64,000 bases of DNA, taken from positions 417,137 to 481,136 of the forward strand of contig NZ_LMOP01000009.1 in assembly GCF_001423585.1 (NCBI RefSeq), written 5' to 3'. The notes below the pieces were generated by a model that saw nothing but the letters and a program-made list of their open reading frames with translations, ran no database searches and was not told the origin of the DNA. The DNA is from Xanthomonas sp. Leaf148 (GTDB lineage Bacteria; Pseudomonadota; Gammaproteobacteria; Xanthomonadales; Xanthomonadaceae). Below, one piece after another: positions 8,710-17,896 of the stretch (within the stretch, counting starts at the first letter, position 1; every line of letters begins with the position of its first letter). The position numbers and the translations under genes are program-made.

Positions 8710-9279
8710 TCAGACGAATTCGCCGGCAAACATGCCGCGCAGCTGCGCAAGCGTGTCGGTGCGTTCGGGATGCAGCAGACGCATGCAGGCTAGCGCAAAG
8801 CCGACCGGGCTGGTGCCGGGTGCGGTGATGACGCCGTCAGCGGTGACGACTTTCTCATGGCGATACTGCGCGGCCCCGGCATAGGGCACCACATGTTCCT
8901 GCAAAAACGCCAGCGCGTTGCTGGTATGCGCACGGTCGTCGAGCAGGCCGGCATAGGCCAAAGCGATGGTGGCGCCGCAGATCGCCGCGACCGGGCGCTG
9001 GTGTTGCACGCGTTCGACCAAGAGACCACTTAAGCCGGGGATTTCACCTGCCTGCCAGCGCTCGCTGCCGGGCAGGATCCACAGGTCTGCGTCCAGCGGC
9101 GCCAGATCCGAGAGCGCGAATTCCGGAGCGATCCGCAGCCCGCCGATGGACTGCACCGGCTGGCCATCGATGCTGGCAATCGCCACCTGATCGCCAAACC
9201 ACTCGCGCGCCGCTGGCAGCACCACACCGATTTCCCAATCGGCCACACCATCGACCATCACCACTGCAATGTTTGCCAT
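8710..9279 (-). CDS. DJ-1/PfpI family protein
   Basis: A 189-residue cytosolic protein of the class I glutamine-amidotransferase-like fold. It starts MANIAVVMVDGVADWEIG, has the acidic residue Glu16 of the family, and carries the conserved cysteine on a nucleophile elbow, Cys101 (VAAICGATIALA). Related proteins include glyoxalase III/deglycases, stress chaperones and regulatory cysteine sensors, so the precise activity is uncertain. It is a single gene convergent with msrA; both could belong to oxidative or carbonyl stress defence, but that is only an inference from families. Confidence 0.85.
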   Translation of the reverse strand: MANIAVVMVDGVADWEIGVVLPAAREWFGDQVAIASIDGQPVQSIGGLRIAPEFALSDLAPLDADLWILPGSERWQAGEIPGLSGLLVERVQHQRPVAAICGATIALAYAGLLDDRAHTSNALAFLQEHVVPYAGAAQYRHEKVVTADGVITAPGTSPVGFALACMRLLHPERTDTLAQLRGMFAGEFV

Positions 9280-9694
9280 TGTCCGCTACACCAGTTGAGG
9301 TCTCTGGATTCTAGGCAGTGCACGCGCGGCGATTGTAAGCAAGGTGTGCAGACGCGCAGGGGGCGGGCGGTATCGCGGCCTGGTCCATCGGCTGCTCGAA
9401 CGGAGCTTGCTTGACAGATGCGCGGGGCGGCAGAGGATGGCAACGCTGTGCGAGGCACGCAGTGTCGATCAGATCCGTCGCGTTACCTGCTTTACCTCAA
9501 TAGACAGCGTGTGCCAGCGCCAGAGAGGTGCGGGACGCAGCGGCATCGACTTGCGGGTGTTGTATCGGATACGCGGGAAGTCGTCTCCGACCGGGATTCC
9601 ACGCCCCGGTGCGACTGCCGCTGCAACCCCGTAAACGACAACGCCCGCAGCATCGGCCGCGGGCGTTGGTGGTCGCACTTGTACGTTGAGACGA
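9280..9694. other. Intergenic gap of about 415 bp
   Basis: The gap lies between the start of the DJ-1/PfpI gene and the end of tal. It holds the tal terminator at 9640-9667. No supported gene is seen, and the short plus-strand frames are arginine-rich and have no ribosome-binding site. Confidence 0.5.
9640..9667 (-). terminator. Terminator hairpin after tal
   Basis: A perfect 9-bp stem, AACGCCCGC paired with GCGGGCGTT around a ten-base loop, lies about 28 bp downstream of the tal stop in the direction of transcription. It is followed on the minus strand by a moderately T-rich stretch (GTCGTTTACGG). Confidence 0.7.
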
Positions 9695-10663
9695 TCAGCC
9701 GGCCAGCTTGTCTGCGATGGTCTTGCGCAGGGCCTGCAGATCCTTGGCGAAGGTGTCGATGCCGCCGGCCAGCTTTTCGGTGGCCATGGGGTCGGCTGCC
9801 AGGTCGGTGGCGAAACTGTCGCTATTGATCGGCGTGATCTGCACGGTTTCGGCTTTGGCCGGGGAGAGCTTGCGCGGCAACTCGCCGTGTTCGGCGTCGA
9901 GCTTTTCCAGCAGATCCGGCGAGATGGTCAGGCGGTCGCAGCCGGCCAGCGCTTCAATCTGCGCGGTGGAGCGGAACGAGGCGCCCATCACCACGGTCGA
10001 CGAGCCGCGTCGCTTGAACTCGTTGTAGACGGTGCGCACGAACACCACGCCCGGGTCTTCATCGATGTTGGCCGGGGTCTGCCCCTGGGCGACGTAGTAA
10101 TCCAGGATGCGGCCCACGAACGGGGAGATCAGGAACACGCCGGCTTCCGCGCAGGCCAGCGCCTGCGAGTGGTTGAAGATCAGCGTGAGGTTGCAGTCGA
10201 TGCCCTCGCGTTGCAGCTGACGGGCGGCTTCGATGCCTTCCCAGGTCGCTGCGATCTTGATCAGGATCTTGTTCTTGGACACGCCACGCTCGGCGTACAT
10301 CGCAATGAACTTGCGCGCCTTGGCGATGGTGGCCTCTGTGTCGTGAGCCAGGTCGGCGTCCACTTCGGTAGACACGCGCCCCGGTACCAGTTCGGCGAGC
10401 TTGACGCCCACGCCGATGGTGAGACGGTCGGCGACCTCGTGGATGGTGGCGGTGCGATCGTCGCCGCCGTGCTCGCGGCCCCAGGCCAGTTCGCGCTCGA
10501 TCAGATCGGCATAGACCGGCAGGTCCAGCGCCTTCTTGACCAGGGTGGGATTGGTGGTGCAGTCGACCGGCTTCAGTCGCTTGATGGCGTCGTAATCGCC
10601 GGTGTCGGCAACAACGACAGACAGGTCGCGCAGTTGGGCAAGCTTGGAGGGGGATGCAGTCAT
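9695..10663 (-). CDS. tal: Transaldolase
   Basis: A 322-residue cytosolic enzyme of the non-oxidative pentose phosphate pathway. It transfers dihydroxyacetone from sedoheptulose-7-phosphate to glyceraldehyde-3-phosphate. The Schiff-base lysine is Lys136 in [24 protein letters not shown] near residue 33, the substrate-phosphate loop [16 protein letters not shown] and VMGASFRS are also present. The length matches the TalA/TalB type. The ATG at 10663 is the only plausible start. It is monocistronic, with its own terminator. Confidence 0.96.
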   Translation of the reverse strand: MTASPSKLAQLRDLSVVVADTGDYDAIKRLKPVDCTTNPTLVKKALDLPVYADLIERELAWGREHGGDDRTATIHEVADRLTIGVGVKLAELVPGRVSTEVDADLAHDTEATIAKARKFIAMYAERGVSKNKILIKIAATWEGIEAARQLQREGIDCNLTLIFNHSQALACAEAGVFLISPFVGRILDYYVAQGQTPANIDEDPGVVFVRTVYNEFKRRGSSTVVMGASFRSTAQIEALAGCDRLTISPDLLEKLDAEHGELPRKLSPAKAETVQITPINSDSFATDLAADPMATEKLAGGIDTFAKDLQALRKTIADKLAG

Positions 10664-10714
10664 GCGGGTTCTCTCGAATCGTGGAACGGGTCGGGGATGA
10701 CGCAGCGCGCTACG

Positions 10715-11155
10715 TTAGCGCGCCGCGCGCTGGAAGTCGCCCGCGGCTGCGGGTTGATCGTGCACGGCGGTCACGCGCAGGCGCAGGTCGCGCCCGTCAG
10801 GCGTGCGCCAGTCGATGCTCTGGCCGACCGACAGGCCAAGCAGCGCACTGCCCACCGGCGCGAGCACCGAGATGCGGCTGTGCTGGACATCGGCTTCATG
10901 CGGGTACACAAGGGTGAGCGTATGCCGTTCGCCGTGCAGCTGGTCTTCGCATTCGATGCGCGAGTGCATGGTGACGACATCGCCGGGAATCTGGTCGGGC
11001 GGCAGCACACGTGCGCGGCCCAGTTCGTCGCTCAGCGCAGTGGCGGCGGGATGCTTGTTGAAGGCGGGGGAATCGAGCAAGGCCTCAAGCCGCGCGAGGT
11101 CGTGGCTGGAAACAAGGATGGATGGCGGCAAGCCGCTGTGATGTTGGGAAGTCAT
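10715..11155 (-). CDS. rnk: Regulator of nucleoside diphosphate kinase (GreA/GreB-like C-terminal domain)
   Basis: A 146-residue protein. After a short N-terminal helical region it has the FKBP-like GreA/GreB C-terminal domain: DVVTMHSRIECEDQLHGERHTLTLVYPHEAD, then SVLAPVGSALLGLSVGQSIDW. Rnk-type proteins bind RNA polymerase without having Gre cleavage activity and modulate nucleoside diphosphate kinase levels in other bacteria. The ATG at 11155 is preceded by AGGAGAG at ideal spacing, which decides against the longer frame starting at 11233. Confidence 0.85.
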   Translation of the reverse strand: MTSQHHSGLPPSILVSSHDLARLEALLDSPAFNKHPAATALSDELGRARVLPPDQIPGDVVTMHSRIECEDQLHGERHTLTLVYPHEADVQHSRISVLAPVGSALLGLSVGQSIDWRTPDGRDLRLRVTAVHDQPAAAGDFQRAAR

Positions 11156-11556
11156 GGCACTCTCCTGACGAATACGGCTCGCCAACATGGCAAGCGGCAC
11201 CGACAAGATGAGGGCGCCGTTGGCCGATCCCAATACATGCTGACCGGCGGAAACGTGCGGTGACTTGGGGCAGGCCGACGTGGTTCTTTTTTTAAGCCAC
11301 TGGCGTTAACGCGGCGATCAAGCGAGCGCTGCGAGAGAGTTCTTAAGGGCGCAGATGGCAGGATCGAACGTCGCGCATGCAGGCCAGCAGAGGGGAGTGG
11401 CTACACCGACGAATCTGCAGCCGAAGAAAAACACCAGCTGGAAAAAAAAAAGGCGTCGCTTGCGCGCCGCCGATGTTTGTTGTCTACGATCTGTCGCGCA
11501 AAGCGACCACAGCCATGAAACGCTTTTGCGATTCCCGATTCCCGATTCCCGATTCC
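11156..11556. other. Intergenic gap of about 400 bp
   Basis: The gap lies between rnk and the end of oxyR. It contains the tandem GATTCCC repeat at 11530-11557 and several A- or T-rich runs (around 11286 and 11440). No supported gene is seen. Confidence 0.5.
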
Positions 11557-11557
11557 C
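11530..11557. repeat. Tandem GATTCCC heptamer, four units
   Basis: Four perfect head-to-tail GATTCCC units end exactly at the oxyR stop codon. The complementary unit occurs twice after a hairpin at 62286-62304. Short runs of this unit at gene ends are widespread in xanthomonads; the function is unknown. Confidence 0.85.
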
Positions 11558-12498
11558 TAAGCCGCCACCGCCTTGGGGCCTGTCGCAGGCTGATCCAGCG
11601 TAAACAGGCTCTCCGGCAATTCCTTGAACAACTGCGACAGCTGCTCCAGGAAGGCGGTCATGGCCGAGCTGCGACGCCACGCCATGGCAATGCGGCGGCT
11701 GGGTTGCTTGTCTTCGCGGAAGCGAATCAGGCGGATATTTTCCGAGCGGGCGACCGGCGGTTTGACTGCCAGGAGCGGTAGCAGGGTGACGCCGACATTG
11801 GCAGCCACCATCTGACGCAGGGTTTCCAGGCTGGTTGCCTGGAATTCCGACTTCTCCAACGCGCCGGCCAGGTGGCAGACATCCAGCGCCTGTTCGCGCA
11901 GGCAGTGGCCATCTTCCAGCAACAACAGGCGTTGTTCGGACAGATCGTCCAGCGTCATGCTGTCGTGGCGCGACAGCGGATGGCCTTCCGGCACTGCCAG
12001 CACAAAGGGTTCTTCGAACAAGAATTCCGCATGCAGCTGATCGTCCTGCAACGGTAGCGCCAGCAGCGCCGCATCCAGGCGGCCTTCGCGCAACTGGTGC
12101 ATCAGTCGGTCGCTTTTTTCTTCGATCAACAGCAGCTCCAGCCGCGGAAACCGCTCGCGGATGCGCGGCACCACATGCGGCAACAAATAGGGCGCCAGCG
12201 TGGGGAAGATGCCCAGCCGCACGGTACCCGCTTCCGGATCCTGGCTGCGCCGCGCGGCTTCCTTCATCTGTTCCACTTCGGCAACGATGCCGCGTGCACG
12301 CATCGCCGCTTCGCGGCCGGCCGGCGTCAGCATCACCTTGCGCGGTGCGCGCTCTACCAGCGGCACACCCAACTCGTCCTCGAGTTTCTTGATCTGGGTG
12401 GACAGCGTCGGTTGACTGACGAAACACGCCGTCGCGGCGCGTCCGAAATGCTTGTGGTCGGCCAGGGCTACCAGATACTTCAAGTCACGCAGATTCAT
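11557..12498 (-). CDS. oxyR: Hydrogen-peroxide-sensing LysR-family regulator OxyR
   Basis: A 313-residue LysR-family regulator. The N-terminal winged helix-turn-helix covers residues 1-65 (MNLRDLKYLVALADHKHFGR). The redox pair Cys199 and Cys208 lies in EDGHCLREQALDVCHLAG, at the same positions as in E. coli OxyR, where disulfide formation activates transcription of peroxide defence genes. It lies 90 bp downstream of ahpF on the same strand. This matches the ahpC-ahpF-oxyR organisation known in Xanthomonas. An OxyR-like site is visible upstream of ahpC. Confidence 0.96.
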   Translation of the reverse strand: MNLRDLKYLVALADHKHFGRAATACFVSQPTLSTQIKKLEDELGVPLVERAPRKVMLTPAGREAAMRARGIVAEVEQMKEAARRSQDPEAGTVRLGIFPTLAPYLLPHVVPRIRERFPRLELLLIEEKSDRLMHQLREGRLDAALLALPLQDDQLHAEFLFEEPFVLAVPEGHPLSRHDSMTLDDLSEQRLLLLEDGHCLREQALDVCHLAGALEKSEFQATSLETLRQMVAANVGVTLLPLLAVKPPVARSENIRLIRFREDKQPSRRIAMAWRRSSAMTAFLEQLSQLFKELPESLFTLDQPATGPKAVAA

Positions 12499-12588
12499 GT
12501 GCAGCAGCCCTCAAGGCGGTGACGGTTAACGACTGACGCGTGATGCAGCTTAGCGCCCGGCATGGCCGGGCGATGGCTGTCGTTGCGC

Positions 12589-14181
12589 TTATGCGGCCTG
12601 CGCAACGTTTTCGGCGCTGACCGGTGCGCTGGAGCGGATCAGGTGATCGAATGCGCTCAGTGCGGCCTTGGAGCCTTCGCCCATCGCGATCACGATCTGC
12701 TTGTACGGCACCGTGGTGGCATCGCCTGCCGCAAACACGCCCGGCACGCTGGTCTGGCCACGGTCGTCGACGATGATCTCGCCGCGCGGCGACAGCTCCA
12801 CCGTGCCACGCAGGAACTCGGTGTTGGGCAGCAGGCCGATCTGTACGAACACGCCTTCCAGATCGATGTGCTGGCTGTCGCCGCCGGTGCGGTCCTTGTA
12901 GACCAGGCCGGTGACCTTTTGCCCGTCGCCCAGCACTTCGGTGGTCTGCGCGCTGGTGATGATGCGCACGTTGTGCAGGCTGCGTAGCTTGCGTTGCAGT
13001 ACCTCATCGGCACGCAGCTTGTCGTCGAACTCCACCAGCGTGACATGCGCCACGATGCCGGCCAGGTCGATCGCCGCTTCCACACCCGAGTTGCCGCCAC
13101 CGATCACCGCCACGCGCTTGCCCTTGAACAACGGACCATCGCAGTGCGGGCAATAGGCCACGCCCTTGTTCTTGTACTGGTCTTCGCCGGGCACGTTCAT
13201 CTGCCTCCAGCGCGCACCGGTGGACAGGATCACGGTCTTGCTCTTGAGCGAAGCGCCATTGGCCAGCTTGATCTCGACCAGGCCATCGGCACCGGCCGGG
13301 ATCAGCTGCTCGGCGCGCTGCAGATTCATGATGTCCACATCGTACTGACGCACGTGCTGTTCGAGCGCGGCCGCCATCTTCGGGCCTTCGGTTTCCTGCA
13401 CGGAGATGAAGTTTTCGATCGACATGGTGTCCAGCACCTGCCCACCGAAACGCTCGGCGGCCACACCGGTGCGGATGCCCTTGCGCGCGGCATACACCGC
13501 TGCTGCCGCGCCGGCCGGGCCACCGCCGATCACCAACACGTCGAAGGCGTCCTTGGCGGCGATCTTGGCGGCATCGCGCTTTGCGGCATTGGTGTCGAGC
13601 TTGGCGACGATCTGCTCCAGCGTCATGCGGCCCTGGTCGAACAGCTCGCCGTTCAAGTAGACGGTGGGCACCGACATGATCTGGCGGGTTTCGACCTCGT
13701 CCTGGAACCATGCGCCATCGATAGCGACATGCTTGATGCGCGGGTTGAGCACGGCCGCCAGATTCAGCGCCTGCACCACGTCCGGGCAGTTCTGGCACGA
13801 CAGCGAGAAATAGGTTTCGAACTGGTAGTCGCCATCCAGATGCTGCACCTGCTCGATCAGCTCGGCGGCAGCCTTGGACGGGTGACCGCCCACCTGCAGC
13901 AGCGCCAGCACCAGCGAGGTGAACTCGTGGCCCATCGGCAGGCCGGCAAAGCGCAGCGAGATGTCCTGGCCCGGCGAGGTCAGCGCGAACGAGGGCTTGC
14001 GCTGGTTGTCATCGCGGTGGACGTCCAGGCTGATCTTGTCCGACAGCAGCACCAGGTCTTCGAGCAGGTCGAGCATTTCGCGCGAGCCGTCGCTGTCGTC
14101 GATCGAGGCGTGGATCTGGATCGGGCGCGTGACCCGTTCCAGGTAGGCAGTCAGCTGGGTCTTGAGATTGGCATCCAACAT
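12589..14181 (-). CDS. ahpF: Alkyl hydroperoxide reductase subunit F
   Basis: This 530-residue flavoprotein transfers electrons from NADH to the peroxiredoxin AhpC. The N-terminal tandem thioredoxin-like domain (1-200) has the redox pair Cys129/Cys132 (SCQNCPD). The C-terminal thioredoxin-reductase-like part has the FAD motif [21 protein letters not shown], the Cys344/Cys347 pair (AYCPHCDGP) and the pyridine-nucleotide motif [12 protein letters not shown]. The ATG at 14181 follows AGGAG, which rules out the long upstream extension. ahpC lies 190 bp upstream on the same strand. Confidence 0.97.
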   Translation of the reverse strand: MLDANLKTQLTAYLERVTRPIQIHASIDDSDGSREMLDLLEDLVLLSDKISLDVHRDDNQRKPSFALTSPGQDISLRFAGLPMGHEFTSLVLALLQVGGHPSKAAAELIEQVQHLDGDYQFETYFSLSCQNCPDVVQALNLAAVLNPRIKHVAIDGAWFQDEVETRQIMSVPTVYLNGELFDQGRMTLEQIVAKLDTNAAKRDAAKIAAKDAFDVLVIGGGPAGAAAAVYAARKGIRTGVAAERFGGQVLDTMSIENFISVQETEGPKMAAALEQHVRQYDVDIMNLQRAEQLIPAGADGLVEIKLANGASLKSKTVILSTGARWRQMNVPGEDQYKNKGVAYCPHCDGPLFKGKRVAVIGGGNSGVEAAIDLAGIVAHVTLVEFDDKLRADEVLQRKLRSLHNVRIITSAQTTEVLGDGQKVTGLVYKDRTGGDSQHIDLEGVFVQIGLLPNTEFLRGTVELSPRGEIIVDDRGQTSVPGVFAAGDATTVPYKQIVIAMGEGSKAALSAFDHLIRSSAPVSAENVAQAA

Positions 14182-14371
14182 GGAAAACTCCTGGGAATGG
14201 GCAAGGGGAAGGCGTGGCGTCGCTGCCGAAAGGCAGGTCGCCGGGGAAGGAAGGAGGTGAACCGCAGCCGGCGCGAGGTCGGGATGCGTGCTGGCGCTGG
14301 CAGGCGGGCAGCCTGGCACCGGCTCCGGTTCACCCCCGGCCCGATGAACCGGGCCAGGGATGCGCGGCGGC

Positions 14372-14935
14372 TTAGATCTTGCCGACCAGGTCCAGCGACG
14401 GAGCCAGGGTCTTGGCGCCTTCCTTCCACTTGGCCGGGCAGACCTGGCCAGGATTGTTGGCCACGAACTGCGCTGCGGTCAGCTTGCGCAGCGTCTCGGT
14501 GACGTCGCGGGCGATCGAGTTGTCGTGGATTTCCAGGGTCTTGATCACGCCTTCCGGATTGATGATGAAGGTGCCGCGCAGGGCCAGGCCTTCTTCTTCA
14601 ATGTGCACGCCGAAGGCGCGGGTCAGCTTGTGGGCCGGGTCGCCGATCAGCGGGAACTGCGCCTTGCCCACGGCCGGCGAGGTCTCGTGCCACACCTTGT
14701 GCGAGAAGTGCGTGTCGGTGGTGACGATGTACACCTCTGCGCCAGCCTTCTGGAACGCGGCATAGTTGTCGGCGGCGTCTTCCACTTCGGTCGGGCAATT
14801 GAAGGTGAATGCGGCGGGCATGAAGATCAGCACCGACCACTTGCCCTTCAGGCTGGCCTCGGTGACTTCGATGAAGTTGCCGTTGTGGTACGCATTCGCC
14901 TTGAACGGCTGGACCTGGGTGTTGATGAGAGACAT
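14372..14935 (-). CDS. ahpC: Alkyl hydroperoxide reductase subunit C (peroxiredoxin)
   Basis: A 187-residue typical 2-Cys peroxiredoxin, which reduces hydrogen peroxide and organic hydroperoxides and is recycled by AhpF. The peroxidatic cysteine is Cys47 ([11 protein letters not shown]) and the resolving cysteine is Cys166 ([10 protein letters not shown]). The start is supported by GAGGAAA before the ATG and by the family length. It is the promoter-proximal gene of the peroxide block, with an OxyR-like operator about 80-115 bp upstream. The 190-bp gap to ahpF carries a GGCCCG/CGGGCC hairpin (14338-14355) that may attenuate or process the message. Confidence 0.97.
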   Translation of the reverse strand: MSLINTQVQPFKANAYHNGNFIEVTEASLKGKWSVLIFMPAAFTFNCPTEVEDAADNYAAFQKAGAEVYIVTTDTHFSHKVWHETSPAVGKAQFPLIGDPAHKLTRAFGVHIEEEGLALRGTFIINPEGVIKTLEIHDNSIARDVTETLRKLTAAQFVANNPGQVCPAKWKEGAKTLAPSLDLVGKI

Positions 14936-15012
14936 TGAGTTTCCTCGTGCGATGAAAGGGGGGCAGGGGATGGAACAGCCGTCATGGTAGGCAGGATCGA
15001 TAGATTTCTCAA

Positions 15013-15049
15013 ATCGATTAATGGAATTGTATAGATAGGTTTTGGCTAT
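15013..15049 (-). promoter_or_regulatory. OxyR-like operator upstream of ahpC
   Basis: ATAG (15035-15038), seven bases, then CTAT (15046-15049) forms a perfect half of the established OxyR consensus ATAG-N7-CTAT-N7-ATAG-N7-CTAT. The expected second half shows only partial matches (ATCG at 15013-15016 and GAAT at 15024-15027). The site lies in the AT-rich gap between ahpC and the divergent prmC. Together with the oxyR gene nearby, this supports peroxide control of ahpC. Confidence 0.65.
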
Positions 15050-15129
15050 CGATATTGCAGACGGCATCTGGCGCTGCGGGTGGGCCGTTCCATCTCCGAT
15101 AATGGTCGGCCGATGTTTCGCATGAGTGA

Positions 15130-15993
15130 ATGACCCGTATGAGCGACGATCCTGCAGGCATCCCCGCCGAACAGCTGCTGCGGCAGGCTGCGCTGCGGAT
15201 CGAGCGTGCCGATGCCGAGCCGCTGCTGCTGCATGCACTGGGCCGCGACCGCGCCTGGCTGTTCGCGCACGGCCGCGACCCGGTGCCGCCGACCATCGCG
15301 CAGGCCTTCGACGCCTTGGTGCAGCGGCGGCAGGCTGGCGAGCCGGTGGCCTACCTGACCGGTTCGCGCGGGTTCTGGACCCTGGACCTTGCCGTCTCCA
15401 CGGCCACGCTGATTCCGCGTGCCGACACCGAAGCGTTGGTCGAGCTGGCGCTGGAGCGGCTGGACCAGGCGCCCGCCCGGCGCGTGGCCGATCTGGGTAC
15501 CGGCAGCGGCGCGATCGCACTGGCGATCGCCAGCGAGCGGCCGCAGGCGCAGGTGATCGCCACCGACGCCAGCGCGGCCGCGCTCGCCATCGCCCAGCGC
15601 AACGCCGACAGCCACCGCCTATCGAACGTGGAGTGCCGGCAGGGCAGCTGGTTCGTACCACTGGCCGGCGAGCGCTTCGATCTGATCGCCAGCAATCCGC
15701 CCTATATCGCAGCCGGCGACCCACATCTTGCGCAGGGCGATCTGCGCTACGAGCCGGCCAGCGCACTGGCCTCCGGCAGCGACGGGTTGGATGACATCCG
15801 TTCGATCGTGGCCGATGCGCCCGCGCATCTGCGCGCAGGCGGCTGGCTGCTGCTCGAGCATGGCTGGGATCAGGGCCCGGCCGTGGCCGAGTTGCTGCGC
15901 ACGCGCGGGTTTGCGCAGGTGGCCACGCATCAGGATCTGGAACAGCGCGATCGGGTGACGTTGGGCTGCTGGGAGGAGGGCGCTACGCGGTAG
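15130..15993 (+). CDS. prmC: Release-factor glutamine N5-methyltransferase
   Basis: A 287-residue cytosolic enzyme that methylates the glutamine of the GGQ motif in release factors RF1 and RF2, using S-adenosylmethionine. The SAM-binding motif is [16 protein letters not shown], and the catalytic NPPY motif is SNPPYIA. An N-terminal helical bundle (residues 1-75) fits the HemK/PrmC family. Its substrate RF1 (prfA) is encoded elsewhere in this window at 54-55 kb. An in-frame ATG at 15139 is an alternative start; no clear ribosome-binding site separates the two. Confidence 0.95.
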   Translation: MTRMSDDPAGIPAEQLLRQAALRIERADAEPLLLHALGRDRAWLFAHGRDPVPPTIAQAFDALVQRRQAGEPVAYLTGSRGFWTLDLAVSTATLIPRADTEALVELALERLDQAPARRVADLGTGSGAIALAIASERPQAQVIATDASAAALAIAQRNADSHRLSNVECRQGSWFVPLAGERFDLIASNPPYIAAGDPHLAQGDLRYEPASALASGSDGLDDIRSIVADAPAHLRAGGWLLLEHGWDQGPAVAELLRTRGFAQVATHQDLEQRDRVTLGCWEEGATR

Positions 15994-16128
15994 TGCTGGC
16001 TGGTGCAACGTCGCCGACGGTGCAGTCATTGCGCGCCGGCATGCGCAGTCACACCTCGCCACGGGAAGACACCGCCGTTGGCTCCATCGTCGATCGCTAC
16101 AATGCGGGTTTTCGCCCAGGACCGACGC

Positions 16129-17070
16129 ATGCGCACGCTCTATCCCGAGATCACGCCCTACGAGCAGGGCAGCCTGAAGGTCGACGACCGCCACACGCTG
16201 TATTTCGAACAGTGCGGCAACCCGCACGGCAAACCGGTGGTGATGCTGCACGGCGGCCCGGGCGGCGGCTGCAACGACAAGATGCGGCGCTTCCACGACC
16301 CGGCCAAGTACCGCATCGTGCTGTTCGATCAGCGCGGCTCCGGGCGGTCTACCCCGCATGCCGATCTCACCGACAACACCACCTGGGATCTGGTCGCCGA
16401 CATCGAGCGCTTGCGCACGCAGTTGGGCATCGACCGCTGGCAGGTGTTCGGTGGCAGCTGGGGCTCGACGCTGGCCTTGGCGTATGCGCAAACCCACCCG
16501 CAGCAGGTCACCGAACTGGTGCTGCGCGGCATCTTTTTGCTGCGTCGTTTCGAGTTGGACTGGTTCTATCAGGAAGGCGCCAGCCGGCTGTTCCCGGATG
16601 CATGGGAGCACTACATCAACGCCATCCCGGCCGACGAACGCGGCGATCTGGTCGCCGCCTTCCATCGCCGCCTGACCAGCGACGACGAGGCCACGCGTCT
16701 GGCCGCCGCCAAGGCCTGGAGCGTGTGGGAAGGTGCCACCAGCTTTCTGCATGTGGACGAAGACTTCGTCACCGGGCATGAGGACGCGCACTTTGCGTTG
16801 GCTTTCGCACGTATCGAAAACCACTACTTCGTCAACAAGGGCTTCTTCGAGGTGGAAGGCCAGTTGTTGCGCGATGCGCACCGCATTGCCGACATCCCCG
16901 GGGTGATCGTGCATGGCCGCTACGATGTGGTGTGCCCACTGCAAAGTGCCTGGGATCTGCACAAGGCGTGGCCGAAGGCGCAGCTGCAGATCAGCCCGGC
17001 GTCGGGACATTCGGCCTTCGAGCCGGAAAATGTCGATGCACTGGTGCGCGCGACCGACGGGTTTGCCTGA
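16129..17070 (+). CDS. pip: Proline iminopeptidase
   Basis: A 313-residue alpha/beta-hydrolase that removes N-terminal proline from peptides. The catalytic triad is Ser110 (FGGSWGSTLA), Asp266 (VHGRYDVVCP) and His294 (PASGHSAFEP), the same numbering as the crystallised Xanthomonas enzyme. The oxyanion loop HGGPGGGC is at residue 41. I chose ATG 16129 because the family N-terminus MRTLYPEITPY begins there; the frame is open upstream to 16003, but that part is arginine-rich and not conserved in type. It precedes the gene-cassette array. Confidence 0.97.
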   Translation: MRTLYPEITPYEQGSLKVDDRHTLYFEQCGNPHGKPVVMLHGGPGGGCNDKMRRFHDPAKYRIVLFDQRGSGRSTPHADLTDNTTWDLVADIERLRTQLGIDRWQVFGGSWGSTLALAYAQTHPQQVTELVLRGIFLLRRFELDWFYQEGASRLFPDAWEHYINAIPADERGDLVAAFHRRLTSDDEATRLAAAKAWSVWEGATSFLHVDEDFVTGHEDAHFALAFARIENHYFVNKGFFEVEGQLLRDAHRIADIPGVIVHGRYDVVCPLQSAWDLHKAWPKAQLQISPASGHSAFEPENVDALVRATDGFA

Positions 17071-17165
17071 GCGACGCCGGTCAAGCGCCGTCACGGCATG
17101 CGCCAGCCCACACTGGTGCATGACCTGTGGGAGCATGCCTGCATGCGAAGAGGCGATGGGCTGAC

Positions 17166-17498
17166 ATGACGCAGGTTGAATTACTGGCCGTAAAAGAGTG
17201 TTTCGATCTGTCCTCCATCGGCCTGGCCGTCACCCCAGACTTCGCGGTGCCGCCTGGACGTTGGAACGATTTTTCAGCGGATGTAACCGTCCTTCGTACC
17301 GACGGCGCTAGGGTCGAGCTGACTGGCCGTTTTTGTTGAATTCACTTCAACATTCCTGACCCAGAGGTTTCGGCTGACCAGCGGTGGCGAATTGTTCTTT
17401 TATTCACAGGAGCATCAAAGGGCGATCTGCTCCCTGGAAGCGTTATCCTCATTGAAAAAGAAGTTGCAGCCACAATCCTGCCCGGTGGCGTGGCCTGA
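17166..17498 (+). pseudogene. Cassette 1 gene, interrupted by an in-frame TGA
   Basis: The frame opens at ATG 17166 (MTQVELLAVKECFDLSSIGL) and meets TGA at 17337-17339, after GRFC. The same frame then continues without shift (IHFNIPDPEVSADQRWRIVL and on) to a TGA at 17496-17498 that overlaps attC-a, exactly where cassette genes usually end. Without the internal stop the product would be 110 residues. The simplest reading is a nonsense mutation (for example from TGG), leaving a 57-residue truncated product. No family was recognised; the second half looks like a beta-strand-rich small domain. Confidence 0.6.
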
Positions 17499-17551
17499 CA
17501 GTTCATTAAAACCAGATTTGCTTCGCAGGCCGGCTTATCAAGCCGTTAGGT
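17493..17551 (+). other. attC recombination site a
   Basis: This 59-bp site begins with the inverse core GCCTGAC (a one-base departure from RYYYAAC), contains inverted internal arms around GCTTCGCAGGCCGGCTTATC, and ends with the core GTTAGGT, which fits GTTRRRY. It lies between cassette genes 1 and 2. Confidence 0.75.
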
Positions 17552-17583
17552 TGCTTAATCGGTGTCACAAGAGTCTTTGGATC

Positions 17584-17811
17584 ATGCGCCAGTATCAACG
17601 TCTCATGCGACGACGTGGTTCCAATACCTACTCAGACGACGAGCGCCGCCAGCTTCTTGATCTTCTTAAGAGCGCCCCTGGTGTTGCAGACGTTACGCTG
17701 GTGAATATACATCCTCGGGGCGGCTACCGCGCAACACTAGAGTTGTCACGTGACTCAATTGACGCGTTCATCGCACTACTTGATGAGCATGATTGGATGT
17801 CAGTGATCTAA
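17584..17811 (+). CDS. Cassette 2 protein, unknown function
   Basis: A 75-residue soluble protein, MRQYQRLMRRRGSNTYSDDE at its start, ending in DEHDWMSVI. It has a basic N-terminus, a helical middle (RRQLLDLLKSAPGVADVTLV) and a beta-rich region with ALLDEHD near the end. I recognise no family. The start at 17584 was chosen because it lies inside the cassette, 33 bp after attC-a; the frame is open further upstream to 17392, but that would cross the recombination site. It is carried as one mobile cassette between attC-a and attC-b. Confidence 0.55.
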   Translation: MRQYQRLMRRRGSNTYSDDERRQLLDLLKSAPGVADVTLVNIHPRGGYRATLELSRDSIDAFIALLDEHDWMSVI

Positions 17812-17833
17812 AGTGCCGGCTGCTTGGCGCGCA

Positions 17834-17893
17834 GTCTAACAATTCATTCAAGCCGAAACCGATTCGTGGGTCGGCTCAGTCTTGGAGTTAGGC
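17834..17893 (+). other. attC recombination site b
   Basis: This 60-bp site begins GTCTAAC (fits RYYYAAC) and ends GTTAGGC (fits GTTRRRY), with imperfect inverted arms AAGCCGAAACCGATTC and the complementary GTGGGTCGGCTC between them. It is the best-conserved of the three sites, and nearly identical to site c over its first 35 bases. Confidence 0.9.
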
Positions 17894-17896
17894 GCC

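Noticed and set aside
11530..11557. Possible CRISPR or VNTR array at the GATTCCC repeats
   Set aside because: The units are seven bases with no spacers and only four copies, so this is a short tandem repeat and not a CRISPR.
12994..14502. A 502-residue plus-strand frame opposite ahpF
   Set aside because: It mirrors ahpF and has no ribosome-binding site; ahpF itself shows every redox and nucleotide motif.
17337..17339. TGA as a selenocysteine codon in cassette gene 1
   Set aside because: No selenocysteine insertion hairpin or selenoprotein family is recognisable, and cassette genes decay often. A nonsense mutation explains it better.
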